Assembly: GCF_019112545.1 (NCBI RefSeq)
Contig: NW_025064891.1
Span: 27,311 to 91,310, forward strand
Direction of reading: 5' to 3'
Source of the DNA: Guyanagaster necrorhizus
Taxonomy: Eukaryota > Basidiomycota > Agaricomycetes > Agaricales > Physalacriaceae
Length of the DNA stretch: 64,000 bases
The position numbers and the translations under genes are program-made. Positions 58,001-64,000 of the stretch are shown piece after piece; positions within the stretch are counted from its first letter, which is position 1, and every line of letters begins with the position of its first letter. Under the pieces are notes generated by a model. It worked only from the letters and a program-made list of their open reading frames with translations, was not told the origin of the DNA and did no database searches.

Positions 58001-59686
58001 TATCAGGCTGCCACCGGTCAAGAACTGACGGTTTCCGCCCGCTTCCTGTGCGGTGAGCTTCGAGAGGTGGAGGGAAGGTGGAACCTCCCAAATCTTGGCT
58101 GGCCTTCACCATGTTCTGAACGAAACCCCGCCCTTGCAGCCTACTTATGCTTGGGGTAGGGTCTTTCGGGGCAGGTGCCTTTAAGAATGCAGGGGATGGG
58201 CTCGAAGATGTGAGTATCTGTGGTCCCAACGACGGACGCGGAGCTGGTTGGATCGGCCGGGCCAATGACGGCGTGGTAACCAACGCGGCCCTCATGGAAG
58301 GGGAAGAAGGCGTGGAGAGTCGGCCTGTTGAGTAAGGACGTGGTGGAGGAGAAGACAGTAATCGTGAAGGAGTACTTGACAATTTCTCTGGTATGGGTGT
58401 ACTCGAGGACGGAGCGGAAGAGACAGAGTTCAAAGAGACACGAGCTCTTGCGACGTGCGACAGACCAGAGGGTGTACTCAATGTACGGTCCCTACTTCCA
58501 GTCTTCTGGGGGGACGCAGACCGTTCCCGTTCCTGCATCTGCTCCACCTGGAACTTGACGTTATTGGTAGAACGAGACGATGTACTTATCGTGCGATCTT
58601 GACTTCCAGTTTTCTGGGGCGATACAGAGCGTTCCCTTTCGTGAGTCTGATCAACCTTGAACTTTACACTAGCAGCAGGTTGAGATGGAGTGCTGACTGT
58701 ACGAACTCGGATTGCAGATTTCTGGGGTGACACAGAACGCTCCCTTTCCTGCGTGCGCTCCACTTGAGACTTCACGATATTTGCAGGATGAGACGGTGTG
58801 CTTATTGTACGGTCTCGACTGCCGGTCTTTTGAGGGGACATAGAACGTTGCCTCTCGTTGACCTGGGATGGCGCAGACGGTGTACTGGGCTTCCAGGTTC
58901 GCGTGTCACTGGGAGAGACGAATCGCTGCGAACTCTTCCCAACATGGACCATGCCAGGCATGGCAACTCCGCCACTTCCGAACACTGGATGGGGTGCATC
59001 AATTTTGGTTCGCTGTTCAAACTGCGTCGGGTCATGTGCATCCTGTTGGGGAGCGTGCTTATTGAGTCTAGGACCAGTAGCCCGTCCACCCATAAAAGCG
59101 GCCAAAGAAATTGGCTCGGCTTTGTGAGCAAAGGAAGGAAATGACTGTTTAGATGCAGAGGGAGACGGGACGGATTGTTCATGAATCGGGGCGGTTCCAC
59201 TGCCGATAAGTTTGCGTAGAGAGGCAGCCTGACTCTGCTGGCGCTCTGCAACGGATTTCATATCGTCGACGTCAGACAGAGTGCTGTCCTTCAGAGATGC
59301 AATATAATCCTGGTTCTTGGCTTGAAGGAAGATTGAGTTCAGTATCGTCATCCAACGAGCCGGAGCGCACCCAAGTCTGTACTATTGTGGCGACTGCCGT
59401 AGCCAGTACCCCTACTTCTCCGTTGCCTTGCTAGCCGTGAAGCAGCGATCTCCTGTTCGAGCTTCCTCTGTTCCACCTCTTCATCTGCATCTACTTGCTG
59501 CTGCATGGCCTTGATTTTGTTCGCCCACTCTGCTAAGCCATCTTCTGGCTTGGGTATGTCACCTGGGCGAAACCGGGATATGTTTGAGGTCGAGGTCATC
59601 AACGGGTTGTGCGAAGCAGAAGTCGAGGTAGTGGCGAGGCTCAGGCCTGCTGCAGCGCTGTCTCGCGGCACGTGTTCAAATTTCAA
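55022..59686 (-). CDS. DUF4045-gelsolin-domain protein
   Basis: Eleven exons (59371-59686, 57654-59320, 56632-57511, 56262-56578, 56135-56206, 55997-56086, 55645-55941, 55450-55593, 55271-55393, 55160-55219, 55022-55096) give 1346 residues. The N-terminal two thirds are disordered and Ser/Pro/Arg-rich, starting with a charged helix (D-G-L-A-E-W-A-N-K-I-K) typical of fungal DUF4045 proteins. They include four ~36-residue repeats around S-P-Q-K. The C-terminal ~390 residues carry gelsolin-like repeats (V-W-A-W-Q-G, V-Y-V-W-H-G-C-G-S-L-A-K-E-R, L-F-V-L-V-G), which bind actin or calcium in villin/gelsolin. A role in actin organisation is inferred. An inner ATG (M-T-S-T-S-N) is a possible start. 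Confidence 0.85.
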
Positions 59687-59823
59687 AAATACAGGGGAAT
59701 GCTTGGAATAACCATAGGGAATTGTCAGTATAAAGCTTTAGGCCTTTGGGCTCGATAAAAAAAAAATATAGCATGAGGACTGAATAACTTATATAACTCG
59801 ACTTAAAAAACACAGGGCTGCAG

Positions 59824-60793
59824 CTAACCTAGCAAAACAAAAGTAGCAGCAACCCCTGCCAACATCATTGCACCTCCTAATCCCTGGGAGATTCCTGAAT
59901 TTGTTTGCTGAGTAGCTGTGAACACACCACTAACAGCGGTCTGCGACACGTTTTCAGGAACGCTTCCATCTACAATGAATATATATATATAATATGAGCC
60001 TTTGACCTATACGGTTATCTTCTTGGTACTGACCAATAAACGAGTTTCCACAGAGCTGAGTGGCGTCGTTGTCAATATGCGAGACAACGCCGGGAAAAGC
60101 TTCTCTAGCCAGCGTAAATCCCTCCTTAATGCAACTCGTGCAGGCTAGGTTTTCCACGCCCGACTGTATGAGTTTCTGGAGGTCATTAGTGATATTGAGG
60201 AAGCTCAAGTCGTCCAGTGTAAGCGGTCCAATCACAGTTTCGAGATCCGACAAGGTCGTTGTCGCACAAAATTCGTTGGAAGAAGTGCTAAAGGAAGTTT
60301 GCCAGATTATTGCAACGCGACGCGATCAATGTCAAAGGGAACATACTCAAACAAACAGGCGATGTTTCTCGCAGTCGGATATGTCTGCTGCACAGCATTG
60401 AGAACGATGTCTTGAACATCCAACGGTGCTCCAACACTGGCGAGTTCTTCGCTACATCCAGTAGTAACGTTTGTCACCATCACCTTGATTGATTCGTCCG
60501 TGCATGACCCTTGAGAGCAAAGGCCCGAGAGCCAGTTGTTTATGGTATCGGGAATCGACTTCTCCGTGCCAACAATAAAAGAGAGGAACGCCGACGGGTT
60601 CATACATGCTGAATCAGGGGATGTCAACAAGGCTTTCAATGAGTCTGTGCAGTTTGACGTTAATGAGAGCCTACAATACAAAAATATCTTGGTTATCGCT
60701 TCTCTTTTACATCCAAAAGAGGACTCACGACTGAGCAGAAACCATTCCAGCACCGACAACGGCAAGAAAAATTGAGTTGGTACGACCAAGCAT
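59824..60793 (-). CDS. Secreted cysteine-rich protein with GPI-anchor signal
   Basis: Four exons (60729-60793, 60347-60670, 60034-60287, 59824-59969) give 262 residues. A signal peptide (M-L-G-R-T-N-S-I-F-L-A-V-V) is followed by a domain with spaced cysteines (S-A-C, G-L-C-S-Q-G-S-C, T-T-G-C-S, N-I-A-C-L-F-E, E-F-C-A-T, L-A-C-T-S-C, Q-L-C-G). A Thr/Ser stretch comes next and a hydrophobic C-terminus with no charged tail (M-M-L-A-G-V-A-A-T-F-V-L-L-G), as in GPI-anchored cell-wall proteins. Function unknown. A related decayed copy lies directly upstream at 61318-62202. Confidence 0.83.
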
Positions 60794-61317
60794 ACTGTAG
60801 AAAAACAATGAAGATGAAAAGGGGCGAAATCGCCGAAGAAGAAATAGAAAAGCCAAGGAACGAATCGCAAGAGGTGGAAGGAAAAAGAAAGACCGGCTGT
60901 CTAAGTAAGGGGTTCTCGGGCAATTTTATATGTTGATACCACGTGCCTTCTACCCTCTTCCAATGTGCCGGTTTGATGATCGTGCATTTGCCTAACAACA
61001 AATGTACCAATAATCAATACCCACAGACGAATCAAATGCGATGGTGGTTGCTTGCTGGCAATGATGGTTAGCCAATGGCATAACAGGTTTGAGTACAAGT
61101 GTTACTATAGAGAGGAAGGGGGCCATTTGTAAGTTTCGCTCCAAGGCAATGTTCCCATTCAGGGTGATATACGACGCGTTTCCGAATGAGTATTTCGAGG
61201 CTGTCGCATCTCGTCGCTGATCCTGTCAGTCAAACAAAGATCTTCATACTTATAAAAAAAGGTCAGTTCAAAGCGGTTCACGAATTTGATTAGAACCTCC
61301 CGTCCCCTTTCCCGGAT
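60794..61317. other. Intergenic region between the tandem GPI-type copies
   Basis: This is the promoter region of the intact copy. Short minus-strand ORFs extend into it without motifs. No repeat or RNA gene was seen. Confidence 0.5.
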
Positions 61318-62202
61318 TTACGCCAACATTACTGCTATAAGGATAACAGTGTCTGAGCCTATTGCCAGAACAGTTTGCAGAGCGTATGTCGGGGCGTTGT
61401 TCTTACTGGAGGAGGCCAAGCCTTTCTGAGCAGTTTCGGTGATCCCGGAAGGAGCTGTGCCGTCTGAAGGAGGTATTTAAATGCCGTGCGTGAGGATCGC
61501 AACAAAAAGATGTGTTTACCAGTGAAACTCTCTCCACATTGACTTTGGATGGATTCCATTTCGTTGTTAGCCAGGACAGGATACGCCTCCTTGAATACAT
61601 TGTAAGCCGCTGTCGCACAATTCGAGCAAGTGACGTTGTTACTGAGGCCAGATTTCTCTCCGACCAATGATACAATGCGATTAACGCTGAGAGTGCCGTC
61701 AACAAAGCTCTCTATACCTCTGAGCGTTTCAGTGACGCAATATGTACTGGAACTTAGATAGTGAAACAATTAGCGACAAAACTTATAGCAGACATGGAAG
61801 ACTTGCTCTTGTAGACATAATAATATGCTTCTTAAGCCGCCGCAATGTTTGTATGGGTCTCGCTCACGTTGAAACCGACGGTATGTAATTCTGTGCCGCA
61901 ACCTGCGGTGAGATTCCCCACTACCGCAGCGATGGTATCGTCGCTACAAGATCTGACTGAGCAAACATTGGACACGCATGCATTGATGGGGTCTACGATC
62001 GAAGCATCTCCGTTGCCGAACAAGCGTCTGGATTCGCAGACACTTGAGATAATGCAGCTACACAGCCTGAAGATAGTCTGATGATGCGTGAGCAAAAGCC
62101 ACTGAGAGCAATATATTTTGACTGACTGTGCTGATACAACGGTGGCACCCAGCACAGCGCACTGTCCAAGGGCGACCGTGTCATCAACGGTGCATGTGCC
62201 AC
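61318..62202 (-). pseudogene. Decayed tandem paralogue of the GPI-anchored cysteine-rich protein
   Basis: Segments line up in order with the intact neighbour: S-S-G-C-V-A-A-L and N-P-D-A-C (cf. S-N-C and S-P-D-S-A-C), then N-V-C-S-V-R-S-C-S-D-D and L-T-A-G-C-G-T-E-L. These are followed by S-S-T-Y-C-V-T-E-T-L, N-V-T-C-S-N-C and S-Q-C-G-E-S-F-T, and finally D-G-T-A-P-S and a hydrophobic end. A frame change near 62000 has no splice site, and an in-frame stop after N-I-A-A-A (near 61832) breaks exon 2. The terminal exon and its GPI-type tail are still open. The upstream start and signal peptide are unclear. Confidence 0.7.
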
Positions 62203-62335
62203 ACCTTCATGTGGCTGTCAGCGTGTGAGCAGCAGAGTAAAAAGGGACGAAAGGTGAGCAACAGCCAAGCCCTGAGCAATGAGTACCCTTGACCGGTCCG
62301 GCGGCATTCGACTTTAGGGTGTGTCTTTACTCGCT

Positions 62336-63494
62336 ATGACCACTCCCTTGTCTTCTACGAATATGCCCAACTCTTTTCTCTTCGATACCAATGAGCCACT
62401 TTACGCGACCACTGGCGCGTCACAATCCAACATCCTCCAACCAAAGAATGGAAGAATCACGTCTGCTCGTCAAAGTGCTACATCACCTTTCTCCTTCCAT
62501 CCATCTTCAAAGCAGGATTCCCTATTCAGTGCCTTTTCGTCATCAATATCTACGACAAACACAGAACCAGCCGGTAGTCACATTGCAATGTCGCTCTGTG
62601 ACCAAATCTTCACCTTTAATCTGCAATGTCTGGAGCCTGATCCAAGGGAAATCATCGAGCTGCTGAAGCTTACCGCCAGCGACAAGGGAAACTGGGCGCT
62701 TGTTGGTCTACACTATCGACGCGTTGGGAATCCTTCAGCGGCCATCACAGTGATAACCACCATGGTAAAAGGTATTTTCATGGTATTCGTTATTTAACTT
62801 TGACGCGTTACTAAATGGTTTTCAAATACTTTTAGAAATGACCAGACATCAAATTCCAGATACCCACCTCAAACCTGCATTCCTCTTCCTTGCCAGCTGC
62901 GAAACCGAACTCAGTAAACAGACGAAACAGGACGATGCCACCAGTACCGCCCAGCATCGCCAGAACGCACAGAAGTGGCTGCAGAAGGTGTATGGCATCT
63001 TTTCAGACAGCATCGTAGAATCCTCAAAGCCACCCGTACCCTTTGCACGCCAGCCCTCTTTGCCAAAGAAGACAAAGAATAAACCTCAGAATCACTCCCT
63101 CTCAGTTCCTCGTCTACATGCGGAATTGCCTCCGAGACCACAAAACGTTTATCAAAAAATCTTGGAGCGAGAAATTGGCTCTCTTAGAGACCGGCAGGCT
63201 GTGCAGGCTAGTATCCTTTCCGAAGTTCGCTCCTGTAAACGGCAGTTGGAGGATGATATCACCTATGAACGCGAAACGCGACGGCGAATGGAACGAGAGC
63301 TTGATACTCTTCGAAGGGAAAGAGACTCGGCCCGGCGGTCCGAAGCATATGCTGTGGAACAGATGATGAAGGAAACGGAGACCCGACGAAGGATGGAAGA
63401 GATTGTGGATAGGGAGAGGCAGCTGAGGCGGGAGACTGAAGGAAGGTTGTACATCTCAGAGCACGGTCACTTGAACCTTTCCCTGGATGCATAA
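62336..63494 (+). CDS. Coiled-coil protein of unknown function
   Basis: Two exons (62336-62771 and 62836-63494) give 364 residues. The N-terminal third is Ser/Thr/Pro-rich. The middle has an alpha-helical part with a TPR-like look (N-W-A-L-V-G-L-H-Y-R-R-V-G-N-P-S-A-A-I) followed by L-K-P-A-F-L-F-L-A-S-C-E-T-E-L. The last ~90 residues form a strongly charged coiled coil with many R-R-M-E and E-R-E repeats. A GTG codon upstream (62321) is not a likely start. I do not recognise the family. Confidence 0.75.
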
Positions 63495-63744
63495 CGGATG
63501 CAGCTTTTGTTTGCATTTTTAGACTTCATGATTCGAACTCTCTGTAGTAGATTGCTACCTAGACACTGTCCCAGCTTAGCCAAATACAGAAACTGTACAG
63601 TTTACGGCAGGTGCCGAAGTATTACTCAAACTTTAATATTGTAATCAAGTGCAAACAAAGTCTCGACGCACTGACCGCAATTTTGGGGCGTTATTCTACA
63701 TCAAAAAGTTTCGCCGACCTCCTCAAGACTTTCTCTCTTCGAAC

Positions 63745-64000
63745 ATGGCGGCCACCACCCTACCCAAAGAAATCTCTAAACTCGGCTCAGAGGTCAAACT
63801 TTTTGGAAAGTGGGATGCTCAAGAGTGCGTTATCATACTCTTCATTGGATCCGGAACGGCTGGCCAATATCTCGTTAATCTGTAGTGTCGAAGTGAAAGA
63901 TATCTCCCTGACGGATTACATCCAAGTCCGCCATGCCGTCTACCTTCCCCATACTGCTGGCCGATATGCCAAAAAGCAATTCAAGAAGGCTCAGATGCCC
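63745..64000 (+). CDS. RPS5: 40S ribosomal protein S5 (uS7), 5' part
   Basis: Exon 1 (63745-63824) and the start of exon 2 (63886 to the window end) encode E-V-K-L-F-G-K-W, then [14 protein letters not shown] and [11 protein letters not shown]. These match the N-terminal region of eukaryotic S5, the uS7 protein of the small-subunit head near the E site. The gene is cut by the window end. The start codon follows a pyrimidine-rich leader (TTTCTCTCTTC), common in ribosomal protein genes. Confidence 0.92.

Overview
The window is nuclear DNA of a filamentous basidiomycete, most likely an Agaricomycete. The genes carry many 45-60 nt GT-AG introns and sit close together on both strands. Family content also fits: polyubiquitin with introns inside the repeats, DUF4045-gelsolin, SET9, P5B ATPase, PL3 pectate lyase remnant, class 3 lipase. 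All exon models below were read by eye from splice signals and frame continuity. Where I list every exon, the summed length divides by three and the family motifs run through the junctions. No transcript or database evidence was available. 

Layout. (1) 1-10503 is a nested transposon block. A Ty1/copia element on the minus strand (gag and start of protease, 5' LTR at the right) has been hit twice. One insertion is an 862-bp foldback element with 400-bp inverted arms starting CACTG and a 3-bp target duplication. The other is a Ty3/gypsy chromovirus filling 1-7887. The gypsy pol is one frame broken only by point stops, many of them explained by CpG to TpG/CpA change. (2) 10.6-16.5 kb: CCT6 chaperonin subunit (+) and a SET9/SUV4-20-type H4K20 methyltransferase (-). 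(3) 17.0-24.2 kb: pentameric polyubiquitin (-), FAM72-like protein (-), RRP17/NOL12 (+), BOS1-type SNARE (+), and a decayed PL3 pectate lyase (+). (4) 24.2-37.3 kb, all minus: metallo-beta-lactamase-fold hydrolase, Ser/Thr-rich single-pass membrane protein, YPK9/ATP13A-type P5B ATPase, a conserved but unrecognised Pro/Arg-rich protein, a tRNA-derived SINE, and an unrecognised 354-residue protein. (5) 37.3-43.1 kb is gene-poor: a degraded coiled-coil remnant, a secreted class 3 lipase and a doubtful small ORF. (6) 43.1-54.9 kb: FKBP with nucleoplasmin-like domain (-) head to head with ARPC4 (+), GNAT acetyltransferase (-), a 30-exon HLTF/RAD5-like helicase (-) head to head with NSE4 (+), and an F-box protein (+). 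(7) 55.0-64.0 kb: DUF4045-gelsolin protein (-), a GPI-anchored-type secreted protein (-) with a decayed tandem copy (-), a coiled-coil protein (+), and the start of RPS5 (+, cut by the window end). 

How the parts relate. Most genes are unlinked housekeeping functions: protein folding and turnover, rRNA processing, ER-Golgi traffic, vacuolar transport, actin, translation. The clearest functional pairing is the divergent HLTF/RAD5 and NSE4 pair, both genome-maintenance factors that share 257 bp between start codons. I found no operon-like system, CRISPR array or metabolite cluster. The most unusual features are the nested transposon stack with its foldback element, micro-exons of 6, 9, 10, 15, 16 and 19 nt in the helicase gene, the SINE with intact 18-bp duplications, and three visibly decaying genes.
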